DNA of 64,000 nucleotides from Euborellia annulipes (GCA_023213315.1 JAKCPI010011665.1:16555-80554); one strand, 5' to 3'; shown: positions 10,450 to 20,244, counted from the first letter of the stretch. A program made the numbers and translations. Notes: generated by a model not told the origin, from the letters alone.

Positions 10450-10656
10450 TTGTTTTTTAACCCTTTTCGGTTACAGATGCCATTTAGAGATTATTTCTTT
10501 ATTTGTATAATTTTTAATTACAAGGATGGCGTTCCACACGCTGATTGCTCGGGGTCACCAATCCCGAAATTTCGCCGCCCTCGGCATCACTTAACCGCAA
10601 CGATTGTGGTGTCTGTTGCTTTTCTCCGTTGGCAGGCCGCCCGACATAGATTTTGT
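10450..10656 (-). mobile_element. S3 SINE copy, near full length
   Basis: Minus strand: head with GCCTGCCAACGG, then GGTTAAGTGATGCCGAGGGC and GGATTGGTGACCCCGAG. The last two correspond in order and spacing to 5S rRNA box A and box C (GATGGGTGACC). Tail is TAAATGGCATCTGTAACCG. No clear duplication. Confidence 0.7.
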
Positions 10657-10799
10657 TTAATTCAATAGGGCTAGATGGTGGCGCAACCCCGTGGGTGCCT
10701 TTGGAACTAAAGAAGGCTGACGTGTTTTAGAATTTCGCCGGTAGATAGCAAACCAATCGTGATATTTACTATTTCTACTATTTCAATTTATTTCTTTAA

Positions 10800-10975
10800 T
10801 CATTTTTTTTTTTAATTTCTTTAAGGTCTTTTTCGACATAGGAGGCTATTTAGACCCCTTTTCTATTATTTTTTTTTCCAATTTATTGATAACCAATTAA
10901 ATTGAAATAAGAAACGAACTCTTGACCCCTTGCACAAGCGGCGCATACACTACCACTGTACTTCATTACTTTTTT
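10800..10975 (-). mobile_element. S2 SINE copy, diverged
   Basis: Minus strand tRNA-like head (GGTAGTGTATGCGCC.., box-B-like GGGGTCAAGAGTTCG region), AAT-rich linker and the tail TCTAAATaGCCTcctatGtCG typical of S2. Confidence 0.5.
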
Positions 10976-11479
10976 TCTTTCGTCATCAACTTATTTATAT
11001 TAATACGATAGATTTATAGTAATACGATAATCGATTTATCAAAGCGATTCGAAAATTAATTGATTTCAACAACTTCAGATAAACCTAATTTTATTATTTT
11101 AATTTTAGGTCGTTATATATACTCTAATAGAGGCTGATCTTGGGTTAAGTGCCTGTTATCAACTATTTAATATTATCGCTTTTCTTTTTTCAATTTAAAA
11201 TTTAGTTATTAGTATTGCTGATAACTAAATTTAACAACCTTGAATACTCTACTTTTTTTAAAGGTATTATTAGCCTAATATTTTCATCAGAGAGTTGAAT
11301 TTTTTTTTTATTATTAAGGCAGTCCCCAATTTTTTAGGGGACATTTTTGCTTTGTAAAGCTCTGGACATACACCATCACAGGCCTGGGGATAAAATACCT
11401 TAAAACAATATATGCCTATTAATATGCTTCTAAACCTTCTCAAAGATTGTTTCTCAACTTTTGATTCTGATAGTATCTT
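10976..11479. other. AT-rich DNA without recognised feature
   Basis: No exon or repeat family identified. A short local inverted pair around GTTATTAGTATTGCTGATAAC (11204-11225) is visible. Confidence 0.4.
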
Positions 11480-11904
11480 CAGGGTGCCCGGAAATAACAG
11501 ATAACAGAAAAGGAGATGATTCTACATGAAAAAATAAGACTTTTTTTCCTATAAACTTAATATGCCCAAACGCTTCGTTTTCAAGTTACAGGGGGTCAAA
11601 GTTGAATTTTTTTTTTTTTTTTTTTTTTTTTTGCTAATATCTCGAGAACTGTTTAAGATACAATGTTTACACTTTATACATAAAACAAGCGGAATAATGA
11701 ACATAAATCGTGTACAGAAGCTGAACATTGTATCTCAAACGGTTTTCGAGATATTAGCAAAAAACACACAAAAAAATTCAACTTTGACCCCTGTATCTTG
11801 AAAACGAAGCGTCTGGGCATATTAAGTTTATAGGAAAAAAAAGTCTTATTTTTTCATGTAGAATCATCTCCTTTTCTAGGTACCTGTTATTTCCGGGAAC
11901 CCTG
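11480..11904. mobile_element. Foldback element with CAGGGT ends
   Basis: Arms of nearly 200 bp are inverted copies. The outer tips read CAGGGTGCCCGGAAATAACAG and the complement of CAGGGTTCCCGGAAATAACAG. The inner arms include AGAAAAGGAGATGATTCTAC and ATATCTCGAGAACTGTTTAAG with matching complements. The loop is about 50 bp, and a 28-base poly-T sits in the left arm. No matching flanking duplication, so the superfamily is unknown (the CAGGG start is hAT-like). Confidence 0.75.
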
Positions 11905-12059
11905 TAATAGGGAAACAAAGAAATTTTTTTTTTAATTTACTCTAACGATTTTGATTAAATTTACTCTTTCAAGAGTCCATTTTTGAATTAATGTGGTGTG
12001 CTATCGCACTCCTACTCGAAATTGATTAAGACACTGAAATATTTTCAAAATAAATGATA

Positions 12060-12255
12060 GTGAACATGAAGTAATTTATGAGAGGAGATAGAGAGAGAGG
12101 GAGAGGAAGGGAGAGGTGAGTGTGTTGTTGTTGTTGTTGTTGTTGCTGTTGTTATCAGTCCTGTGGGATCCACCCACTCTGGATTATATCCCAAGGGGCG
12201 GATCTCCTCTTAACTTTAGGGCTTCCTGAGGGATTTCAATCAGTCATTCAGTGGA
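12060..12255 (+). promoter_or_regulatory. Candidate promoter/5' UTR: GA-rich, GTT-repeat, initiator
   Basis: A (GA)n tract (about 12080-12118), then (GTT)n (12124-12153), and then balanced-GC DNA with TCAGTCATTCAGTGG near 12240-12254, which contains arthropod initiator-like TCATTC and TTCAGT. GA-rich tracts are typical binding regions of GAGA-type factors. Motif evidence only. Confidence 0.4.
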
Positions 12256-12297
12256 ATGCGCGGCTTCTGGCGCTCTATCTGGTCACCTAGTCGTCAG
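12256..12297 (+). CDS. Candidate first coding exon, 14 codons
   Basis: ATG at 12256 opens MRGFWRSIWSPSRQ and ends at CAG followed by a GTATTA donor (12298). Exit phase is 0. Too short to identify; supported by the GC-richer island and the upstream promoter-like motifs. Could instead be part of a non-coding exon. Confidence 0.35.
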
Positions 12298-12599
12298 GTA
12301 TTATTATTTTTTATCTAAATTCTTTTACACTGACACAGTGGGCCAAAATTCTTTCTTGTTCAATTTCTTCGTAAATTAGTAAGAAATTTGTACTTTACCT
12401 AATCATTTAAAATAAAGATTTCCATATTTTTGGTACTTCTAGTATTTGAATAATATTTTTTTCGGAGCGGTTAGTATCTTAATAATGAATCCAAAGCAGA
12501 ATTATTAACGAAATTTGATTTTTCGCACTTCATCTAGATTCTAAATTATCCGGACATTTTTTTTTTTTTATAAAATATAATTTTTTACAATTTATATTT

Positions 12600-12780
12600 G
12601 ATTAAATTATCATCTAATTATAGACAAATAAATAACACTAGGTTAAGTTTCAAAAGGACTTTATTTTAGCTTATGCGCATTTCGACTCAAGTACAAACTT
12701 GTGGATAGGCTAAAATAAAATCCTTTTGAAACTTAACCTATCTATAGATAGGTTATAATTAGATGATGATTTAATAAAAT
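12600..12780. repeat. Palindrome of about 180 bp
   Basis: Arms of about 75 bp: ATCATCTAATTATAGAC and GGTTAAGTTTCAAAAGGACT on the left are complemented on the right. The loop contains GCGCATTTCGACTCAAG. Unknown foldback element. Confidence 0.65.
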
Positions 12781-13313
12781 TTGAGAATGTTTCAACTAGT
12801 GCCAACGGTGAATTCTTTGGTTTATATTTATATTCAATTAGGCCTATACTACGAATTTTTTTTTTTACAAATCTAGTTCAAATTAGTCCTATTAAACGAG
12901 TTTAGCAGCATCATTTCAACTTGTCTTTGGGATGGAGGGGAGGGGGCAAAATTTATTTTCTTAAAAAAAAAGTTGTTCAGGCCGAAAATTCTCAAAAATT
13001 CCTAAAAAAAATTAATAACTCAAATAGTATAAAAAATCGCATAACATATATGGGGGTGATTCGGGTACTCCAAGGGGTGTATTGTCAAGCGGAACTTGCC
13101 GCTTGAAACTATTTTTTGGGACACCCTGTATTTTGAAATATTTTATTTAGAACGTTATAAAATCTAAAAAGAATCAGAGCCCTTAGCGGGGGTGGGGGGG
13201 GGGAAGAGGTAATTTTAAATAAACTAGGTATCACATCAGATTTTTAAGAATACATTTTGCATTATATTAAATTTTAGAAGATTCTGGGACCGATGTTTTC
13301 CTTATTTAAAAAC
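12781..13313. other. AT-rich DNA with G runs
   Basis: Contains GGGGAGGGGGC at 12938-12948 and a G run near 13192-13203. Both could be old hAT termini, but no pair of ends was found. Confidence 0.35.
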
Positions 13314-13475
13314 TACGAACCGACCGAATATTCGGTTTCGGTTACAGTTTCGGCCAAAAATTCTGGTAGTTACGGTTTCGGCCAAAAAGTAGCCGAAACT
13401 TTCGGCCGGCCGAAACCTGATCATGAAAAGATGGGATGAGACTCGCACGAAAAAAAAAAAAAAGTCAAATGATTT
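13314..13475 (-). mobile_element. hAT MITE family F fragment (F5)
   Basis: Starts at the TACGAACCGACCGAATA end and runs through GGCCGAAA repeats to the GATGAGACTCGCACGA block, where it joins another palindrome. The other terminus is missing. Confidence 0.7.
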
Positions 13476-13482
13476 GTTGTTG

Positions 13483-13653
13483 CGGCACGAATTTGTGCAC
13501 ATGTATATTTATTTATAAAATCAGGCGAGTGTCAATGTTTCGTGAGAGTCTATAAGATAATGATTGATTGATTGATTATCTTATAGACTCTCACGAAACA
13601 TTGACACTCGCCTGATTTTATAAATAAATATACATGTGCACAAATTCGTGCCG
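13483..13653. repeat. Near-perfect palindrome, 75-bp arms
   Basis: Arms 13483-13557 and about 13578-13653 are essentially identical complements (CGGCACGAATTTGTGCAC at the tips), separated by (GATT)n. One arm sequence recurs at 46115-46200 beside another Penelope-like repeat, so the palindrome belongs to that family. Near identity suggests a recent origin or gene conversion. Confidence 0.8.
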
Positions 13654-13682
13654 AAACAACAATGACAACTTTGATAGCCAAC

Positions 13683-13800
13683 GAGGACTGAAGATGGACA
13701 AATAAAATTGTCCGAAACGTCTCCCTTTCGGCATTTGGCATCCAAAGGCTCTCTTTATTTGCTGCACCCTCTTTGCTCTTTTCCATTCCAAAAATTAAAT
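13683..13800 (+). mobile_element. Penelope-type repeat arm (Q2) with ribozyme motif
   Basis: Matches the arm at 46298-46410: ribozyme-like motif at 13683-13727 (GGA stem I, CTGAAGA plus T, GGACAA..TTGTCC stem II, GAAA, CGTC), then GCATCCAAAGGCTCTC and TTTTCCATTCCA. Confidence 0.7.
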
Positions 13801-13859
13801 TTATTGAAGTGTCGATAATTGAAACTCTAATTGAAAATTTTGAATAAAAATTTAATATC

Positions 13860-14176
13860 AATAAAAAATTTCACCACTACTCAAAATAGCCAGTACAGTA
13901 CTCCCCTCTAGTATATTGATATCTAGACGAATAAAGTGAAATTTTTCTTTAAATGTGTTAACGAGGATTTTATATTTAAACGATTAAAATGCAAATTGAT
14001 TTATTCTATTGGTGGATTTCAATTTTTTTTTTTTTTTTTTTATTATACAATCAAACTGTGTCAGGTTTGCTTTCATGATCCATTGAACAGGAAAGTGATT
14101 TGAAAACGAAAGGAAAAAAAAAACGAGAGCAAACAATTTAAATATAACACTCCCTTTATCTTTATTCCTCTCTCTG
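13860..14176. other. AT-rich DNA upstream of a candidate exon
   Basis: Poly-T near 14023-14041; no repeat family recognised. Leads into a pyrimidine-rich CTTTATTCCTCTCTCTG just before the ATG at 14177. Confidence 0.4.
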
Positions 14177-14275
14177 ATGGAGCCGTTATCTGTTAAGGGG
14201 TCATCAACTCATGGTCATCGGAGGTCACGGCGAAGAAGTCATGCCGGCTCTAGACACCGTGGATTCAGGCATCGG
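14177..14275 (+). CDS. Candidate first coding exon, Arg/His-rich N-terminus
   Basis: ATG at 14177 opens 33 codons beginning MEPLSVKGSS. Residues 11-33 are basic, with 14 of 23 being Arg or His. The exon ends at CGG before a GTGAGA donor (14276), exit phase 0. The frame would stay open 18 codons into the putative intron to TGA. Composition (CGG, CGA, GGT codons) contrasts with surrounding AT-rich repeats and no family covers it. A basic, unstructured N-terminal extension is the likely nature. Protein family not recognised. Confidence 0.5.
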
Positions 14276-14386
14276 GTGAGAGAGAAATGTCCTCGATTGT
14301 TGTGTTTTTTTGGCAAGGGTTCTTGGTACTGATTTTCAAAATCAAGACCCTCTCGGCTGCTGATGGTTTCATTTTTATTTATTTTT

Positions 14387-14770
14387 AAAGTGAAACTTTT
14401 ATTTGTTGGCCTCAATTTTTTTCGCTCTTCTATCAGCATGTCGCGTTACAAGCAGTGACGTCACATGTCGTGACGAATTATAAAAAAATAATTGTGAGAT
14501 TTAATTATTCAATTTTTAAATTGATAAAATATAATTTTTAAAATAATTTAAAATGATTCAAATCTTCAATTACTAAATAAATATTGTTCTCAGTTTTTAA
14601 CATGCGTCTATTGCATCTATTGAATTCCCATTTTCCAATTATTAAGTTAAGATTAAAAACGCAATTTTAATACCCTTAATTGAATAATTTTCTGAAAATT
14701 TTCATTTAAACGCCTAGGATCCGAAAAAAAGTTTCACTTGCATCGTGGTTTCATAAAACGACACAAGGAT
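14387..14770 (+). mobile_element. Family H element, copy H1
   Basis: Starts AAAGTGAAACTTTTATT, carries the CAGCATGTCGCGTTACAAG and GTGACGTCAC blocks, an AT-rich body, and ends AAAGTTTCACTTGCATCG followed by a small hairpin (TGGTTTCATAAAAC). Four related copies occur in the window. Confidence 0.7.
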
Positions 14771-14885
14771 TTTATATTTAAATACCGATGGCCGTAAACA
14801 CGCTGATACCTCATGTCTACTCGCCTGAGATTTCGCAAATTGCTTAACCCCATCGATCTAGGCTGCCAGGGGCCCTGGCATTTTC
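14771..14885 (-). mobile_element. S3 SINE fragment
   Basis: Minus strand: TGCCAGGGCCCCTGGCAGCC head, GGTTAAGCAATTTGCG, then the GCGTGTTTACGGCC block. It abuts family H on the left and family A on the right. Confidence 0.5.
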
Positions 14886-14904
14886 TGTTATTCATAATTT
14901 CAAC

Positions 14905-15012
14905 ACACAACACAAAGACTTGCCCAAAATGGTTTTTTTTTTGGACTCAGGGAGGTCTAAAACGTGAAGAAACAAAAATCTCGAAGTTTTTCTCTTTATA
15001 TGACGAGAAAGT
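14905..15012 (-). mobile_element. Family A head fragment (A6)
   Basis: GACTCAGGGAGGTCTAAAACG and CGAGAAAGTA mark a diverged reverse head end. Confidence 0.55.
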
Positions 15013-15314
15013 AAAAATTAACAAAAAATGTAGAAAATCTATGCATTAAATTTTCCAAAATCAAAATAGATGTCAAATTTTATTACAAAAAACCTGTTTT
15101 AAATTTTGACATGTCTTGGAAAAATGCTTTGGAGACTCAAGCCTTGAAAAACCTGAAATGATCACAAATTACAATGAAGATTTTAATTTTTTTTTTTTTT
15201 TTTTTAATATTTATAGAATTTAAAAATATATTTTTTGGGTTTAAATTTAACATGGATTAAGCCTATTTTTTTTTTTTAGGACAAGTAGAAACAATTTTAC
15301 AAGAGATTCTTTGA
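15013..15314. other. AT-rich DNA without recognised feature
   Basis: Homopolymer-rich; nothing recognised. Confidence 0.4.
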
Positions 15315-15818
15315 AAAAATAATCTGGTGTGACAAGCACAGAACACAACTTTCTATTACCGAAGGTAAGAGAAAGTTGTGTGCTGTGCGACCAGTCACAC
15401 CAGATTTTTTTGTGTCGGCATATATTTAGTTCCCTACAGTACGGAACATTTGAATGCAGATGTAAAATTTATAAAATTTATAAACATGGGAAAATATTTA
15501 TATTATGTTACCATGGCAACCATTTCTCCTATCCTTCCCTATGAAGCACAAGAGTAAAGTGGTCTTCAGAAGATTACAATGGCAAAATGAGAATATACAT
15601 TTCAAAGAGCATCGAAAAAATAATTTTAATCAACATTTTTGGAGCGAATTTTGAGAAAATCGAAAAAAGGCATCAGAAAAGTACTAGTACTTTTTGGCCG
15701 ATTTTGTTCAAAAGTTTCCTGTGGCTCAGGAAGGTGCCAAACTTAAATATAAAATTTCAACCTCCTAGCTCAATTCATTCATGCTTAAAATTTAACCCAG
15801 ACTCACACACACATACAT
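15315..15818 (-). mobile_element. Family A copy A7 with terminal hairpin
   Basis: Hairpin at 15318-15411, body to the (CA)n tract at about 15800; the head stem is missing. The hairpin reads in the opposite sense to that of A1, that is the loop is flipped relative to the body. Confidence 0.75.
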
Positions 15819-16568
15819 AAAAAAATTTTTACTGCTTAAAATGTTTGTGGAGGGGAGAGTTCTTTAGACATTTGGTCCCTCCCCTCTCCCCTCCCCTATG
15901 ATAATTAATTCAAATCTTCATACTAATTTCTCCAAGTTTTTTTAAAACTTTAACCCCCAAAACATTCTTCCAGCTCCTGTTAAAGTTTAAAATACATGTG
16001 GTTTTTCGTAAAATAATAATAAATTATTATTAGGGGAATTTTTAATTATAGACCTCATGTCCTGAAAGGATCTCTCCTCAAAATAGGACATTTTCCTTCG
16101 AATAGCAAGGGTTAGTTCATTAGCAGGAGGAGATATAGGTAGAAAATAATGTAGCTTGGAATGGTGACTGCCAGAGGTCGGTTGGCTTTGAGGTTCACAA
16201 AAACACCTCAGGCAAATAAATGGAGTCACCGAAAGGAAATTCAAATAATAATTATTATTACTGTTTAAACAATGTTATTCCCATGAAAATAAAACTCTCT
16301 GGCCCATGAAAAAGGTCTTTTATTTTATTTTTTTTTTTATCATTAAGTATGATTTAATTTTAATAGTAAGATTCATTCATGAATTTTTGTTCTTATAATT
16401 ACAATGTCAATGGCCTAAAATTGCATTAAGAGTTCAAAATAATTGACTTGATGACTCCAAATAATCTGCAATTTCAATTAAATAAACACAAACAACATCA
16501 TCTCCTTTGGGACAAGTTAGAATTTGTCGAACGAACAACTTCCTTTGATTGAATATTATTGATTATCA
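15819..16568. other. Unique-looking AT-rich DNA
   Basis: Contains a purine/pyrimidine patch (CCCTCCCCTCTCCCCTCCCC near 15875-15896). A minus-strand frame at 15987-16244 was not convincing. No repeat family. Confidence 0.35.
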
Positions 16569-16704
16569 TTATTTATTTTTCCTGTTCTCACTGGGTTTCT
16601 TCTTGAACTTTTCAAGGCGTAAGTAATCTGAGCCAGAGGGGAAGGAAGCCATTGAACTACGCGAATGAAACCTCATCTTCTCTCTTCTTCTTTCTATATT
16701 TGCA
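16569..16704 (-). CDS. Candidate terminal coding exon, basic C-terminus, product unknown
   Basis: On the minus strand a good acceptor (TTATTCTTTTATGTTCTAG) precedes a frame open from the first exon base for 44 codons to TAA at 16571-16569. The peptide runs from ANIERRREKMRFHSRSSMAS to KFKKKPSENRKNK; it is strongly basic and Ser-rich. An AATAAA overlaps the stop region and could serve as polyadenylation signal. No repeat similarity. Entry phase leaves one base. The protein was not recognised. An internal ATG (codon 10 of the exon) could also start a micro-ORF. Confidence 0.45.
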
Positions 16705-16982
16705 CTAGAACATAAAAGAATAAATGACACACACATGTGACACAGATTGTTGGTTTATTAATTACTTACTTTATTTTTTCGGGCAATGAACTTGTTATTT
16801 TGACAATATATTTCAATTATGATTTAGATTTTTTGAGGCTAGATAATTCAGTAGTTGACGAGTAAAGAAGAGAATAACAGGCCCACGATGATGGCGTATT
16901 GGTCTTGTATATATAGAATAGAGGTGACAGGAGGTTTATGCGTTTTGTTGCAAATGGAAATTATGACGAGGATTTTTATTAT
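16705..16982. other. AT-rich DNA without recognised feature
   Basis: No repeat family or exon recognised. Confidence 0.35.
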
Positions 16983-16984
16983 AT

Positions 16985-17045
16985 CCAGACGACTGCAATT
17001 GCAATAATTCAGTTTCGGTCCAAGAAGACCATCATCAGGCCTTAG
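16985..17045 (-). ncRNA. Three-stem hammerhead-like motif
   Basis: Minus strand: stem I AGGC, core CTGATGA plus T, stem II GGTC/GACC around TTCTTG, GAAA, stem III CTGAATT/AATTGCAG closed by ATTGC with one bulged G, then TC and GTCT pairing back to stem I. It is the only copy here with a long stem III. Confidence 0.6.
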
Positions 17046-17082
17046 AAATGACAAAATCGCGAATCAATTCACAAAATCACAA

Positions 17083-18404
17083 TTAACCCATATAATCCCG
17101 GTGGTGCGAAAACGCACCATTTCGTATATTATTATAAAATCTTATTTTTAAAAAAAGTACGTGAAATAGATTATTGGTGTTTGTTTTATATTGAAGCCAA
17201 GACTCTATTCTCCATGGAAATTCATTCATTCACTTGTCAAAGTTTAATAGAAGGTCACAGGGTTTGTCTAAAGTTGTCACTAATTTTCACTTCTGAAATT
17301 TCATCGACTTCTCGAAGAAAAGATTAAATTTCTACTTTATAATTCGCTCATATTCAAATAAAAGGTGTTTCTTATGTTTTTTAGAGAGTTACTAAATGAT
17401 ATCCAATAGTTAGCTATTCTGTCAATTTCTAAGTTTTAGAGATATAGGGCCATCTTTTTAAATGGTGCGAAAACGCACCACCGGCCACATGGGATATCAA
17501 AATTATCATTACTTTCCACGCCTAAACACTACGTAGCGAAGAGGAAAAAAGTGGAATTGGTCCAAATTTTCGACTTGCGGATTACAAAGAAAATACACAT
17601 AATTAAAAAACATTATTATTATTAGGCCTATATTATTATTTTTATTTATTTAGAGAGTAAAGGTATTTTGTTTTTGATTTAGGATTGGAACAACCTATCA
17701 AACCATTGACGCTAAACGCTCCTAACGATTTGAATCCGTCTTGTTTTAGATTTCTTACTGATACAAATTGCAAAAAATAAATGGAGCACCCACTACTGGT
17801 TGATATGTATAATAAAAATATGTACGGCACTGATCGTTTCGATGAAAACAACCCCGTTTATCGGCAATATAGGTATTCGTTCGAAGAAATGGTGGTGGGC
17901 AATTCTTTCTTTCTTTAGAGAATAGATTTTTGTACCCAAAATGCATGGCATCTGTAGAGATCCTGCAATTTGAAGCAGTAAGAAACCTAAAGCAAGAGGG
18001 ATTCAATCGTTAGGAGTGTTTAGTGTCAATGGTTTGATCGGTTGTTCCAATCCTAAATCAAAAACAAAATACCTTTACCCTCTAAATAAATAAAAATAAT
18101 AATAATAGGCCTAATAATAATAATATCTATTATTCTTTTGTATTTTCTTGGTAACCCGGAAGCCAAAAATTTGGACCAATTCCATTTCCTTCCTCTTCGC
18201 TATACACTCTTATGTAGTTAATAGGCGGGGAACTTTTGACATCCCATGTGCCCGGTGGTGCGTTTTCGCACCATGCCCTAATTCATCCTAAAAAAGGAAT
18301 TGAGGAAAAAAAAATTATTTTCATGTTCTAGGACCCAATCGTGACCACATATCAAAAAATAAAAAAAATCCGAGACCAAAAAAGTTTTGGGCTTATATGG
18401 GTTA
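17083..18404 (+). mobile_element. piggyBac-like element with large internal palindrome
   Basis: TTAA at 17083-17086 and 18401-18404. The ends read CCCATATAATCCC and the complement of CCCATATAAGCCC, a 13-bp TIR. Hairpins of the type GGTGCGAAAACGCACC occur at 17103-17120, 17464-17480 and 18255-18274. About 290-bp arms (17461-17760 and 17985-18275) are inverted copies. The palindrome duplicates the 3' part of a transposase gene around its remaining core. Confidence 0.85.
17781..17992 (+). pseudogene. piggyBac transposase C-terminal remnant
   Basis: The frame from 17781 reads HPLLVDMYNKNMYGTDRFDE, matching the piggyBac YNKxMGGVDRxDQ block, then YRQYRYSFEEMVVGN (family YR..RSKKWWW) and NAWHL. In-frame stops interrupt it, and the last part continues in a shifted frame as FEAVRNLKQEGF. 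Upstream DDD catalytic regions are missing. Non-functional. Confidence 0.8.
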
Positions 18405-18419
18405 AAATGACAATAATAA

Positions 18420-18640
18420 TTAGGGTCCGACCGAAACAAGATTTTCAGCCGAAACCGAATTTCGGCCTCAATCTTAGTTTCGGCCGAAACCGTAACCGAA
18501 ACCGAAACTTTAATTTCCTAAAAAAATTCATATTATTTTACCTTTTTTTTTTTTTTTTGAAATTTTTTTCCGCCCTGCGAAAAATTTTTTTCCCCTCCCC
18601 TTAAAATCATTTTACCTTTTTTTTCAGGGAGACTAATTTA
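18420..18640 (+). mobile_element. hAT MITE family F fragment (F6)
   Basis: Left end TAGGGTCCGACCGAAAC with CCGAAACC repeats, then poly-T; the right terminus is absent. Confidence 0.7.
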
Positions 18641-18689
18641 TTTTTTCCGCTTTTGTTCCGTCCAAGCCCCGTGGGCCACCATCAGAGTT

Positions 18690-18885
18690 AATGCCATGAA
18701 TTTGTATATTACAAAATATACTAACATTCTTACTTGCCTAACAACCGAAGGAGGCAGTGGTAAGAATTTTCTAACTGTCCTGAAGATGGGTGAAGTTTAG
18801 GCCCCGAAATGTCAACAAAGGAAAATAAAATAATTCGGGCCTTTTTATTTCATCTTCTATCTGTATTACGGCCTTCCTGCACATT
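18690..18885 (+). mobile_element. Penelope-type repeat fragment (Q4)
   Basis: A ribozyme-like motif at 18774-18816 (CTGAAGA plus T, GGG/CCC stem II, GAAA, TGTC) is followed by the usual A-rich segment AAAATAAAATAATTCGGGCC. Single, not mirrored. Confidence 0.55.
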
Positions 18886-19700
18886 GATAATTAATTTTTT
18901 AATAAAATTTTAAAAATTAACAGGGTTTATGTTCCTAATTTCACTCACTTGTCAGTATTTAAACCTTATTCCGAACTTTGAGGCTTAACTACGGTCTAGG
19001 CTCTTATTTAAACATATGATTAGCTTAACTAGAGAAGAGACTCGAAAGTCAAGGTCAAGCTTATCCGAGAGATTGCTAGTTTATTAGAAGTGAAGCAACC
19101 TGTGTTGTATTTTGAATTTCATGTAACTAATGATAGTAGATGATTCCTAGTTTCCCATAGCCCATAACCCATTCAAAAGGTTTTCTAAGATTTATTAGAT
19201 ATATAAATCTAGGAAGGCAGACGCCGGCATTTTACTGTTTTCTTTTTCTTCAGTTGTTAAACAATAATAACGGTTGTTGTTGCTCCTTTCCTTTAACGAA
19301 TCAACAACAAGAGCTAAGCTTGTAACTATCGAAGAATATAAAATACCAAAATCAGATAAAATATATACCAACTAACAGGTTCTGCCTATCAATAGGTAAT
19401 AAATAATTAAAGTAAATAAGGAGAGGATTCTAACCACAATCACAATTATAACAAACCTGATTGGCTACCAATTAATTTGATTTAATTTCTATTCAGAATC
19501 AAAGTTTGAGAGAGGTCTCAAATATTTGGGGCTGCGGTCCCCTTAATCTCTTTGATATTATTTCTGTTGGTGAGATTTGCTTCATTTTTTGAGGGAAATA
19601 GTTTAGGATATTCAACAAAAAATATTAACGAGTAGTGTCGGACTGTCCGTTAAAACCCTATTCTAGGGTCTGATTGTAATTTCCCGCATCAAAATAGCTG
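18886..19700. other. AT-rich DNA without recognised feature
   Basis: No repeat family recognised; short GTTGTTGTTG patch near 19274-19281. Confidence 0.35.
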
Positions 19701-19705
19701 TTAAA

Positions 19706-19891
19706 TTAGAAGATATTAGATAGAATTAATTTAACAAATTTCCTTAAAATTTCAAGTTTGTAGATCGTGTAGTTTCTAAGATATAATTTCCCATGATTTT
19801 TAGAATACCGCTTTGGCTGCATCCTCGCCAACTCCAACATTATCATATCTACAGCCATTAACTCACCCACAAAAGTCATTCGATTGGACAT
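19706..19891 (-). other. Ambiguous open frames on both strands
   Basis: A 61-codon minus frame (MSNRMTFVGELMAVDMIM..) contains a GGTGAGTTA donor-like site after MSNRMTFVG. The plus strand is also open here after a TTTTTAG acceptor-like site, reading YRFGCILANSNIIISTAINS. One of them may be an exon, but nothing favours either. Confidence 0.25.
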
Positions 19892-19958
19892 TTTTCAAAT
19901 GAATGAAAATGAAATTATAAAAATTTAAAATTAAATTTTTACAATTTTAAAATAAATC

Positions 19959-20151
19959 CAGTGGCGTAACGTACATCTTGTAATACGCGGTATATCGGCG
20001 GAAACTAAATTTATGTCGAAACAAAAAAATCTGGTGTGACAAGCACAGAACACAACTTTCGATTACCGAAGATAAACGAAAGTTGTGTGCTGTGCGACCA
20101 CACACCAGATTTTTTCCTTTTACAATATATCATTTTTCTGTTACGCCACTG
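19959..20151. mobile_element. hAT MITE carrying a family A hairpin
   Basis: Ends CAGTGGCGTAACG and the complement of CAGTGGCGTAACAG, with a perfect 8-bp duplication AATAAATC (19951-19958, 20152-20159). The interior is the family A tail: the CGGCGGAAACTAAAT block and the whole terminal hairpin (20023-20116). Confidence 0.85.
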
Positions 20152-20244
20152 AATAAATCGACTAAATTTGTATTAATTTGTTCTTTTAGATAACAAGAAA
20201 ATTAATATTTGTAGTTTATCATTAAAAATATTATTAATTAATAA

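Noticed and set aside
11610..11632. Poly-T/poly-A runs as processed pseudogene tails
   Set aside because: No coding or transcript-like sequence adjoins them; similar runs occur throughout the window and inside foldbacks.
14387..14770. Family H as a canonical Helitron
   Set aside because: It has a terminal hairpin, but no 5' TC and no CTRR end could be placed, and both tips share an AAGTGAAACTTTT inverted motif.
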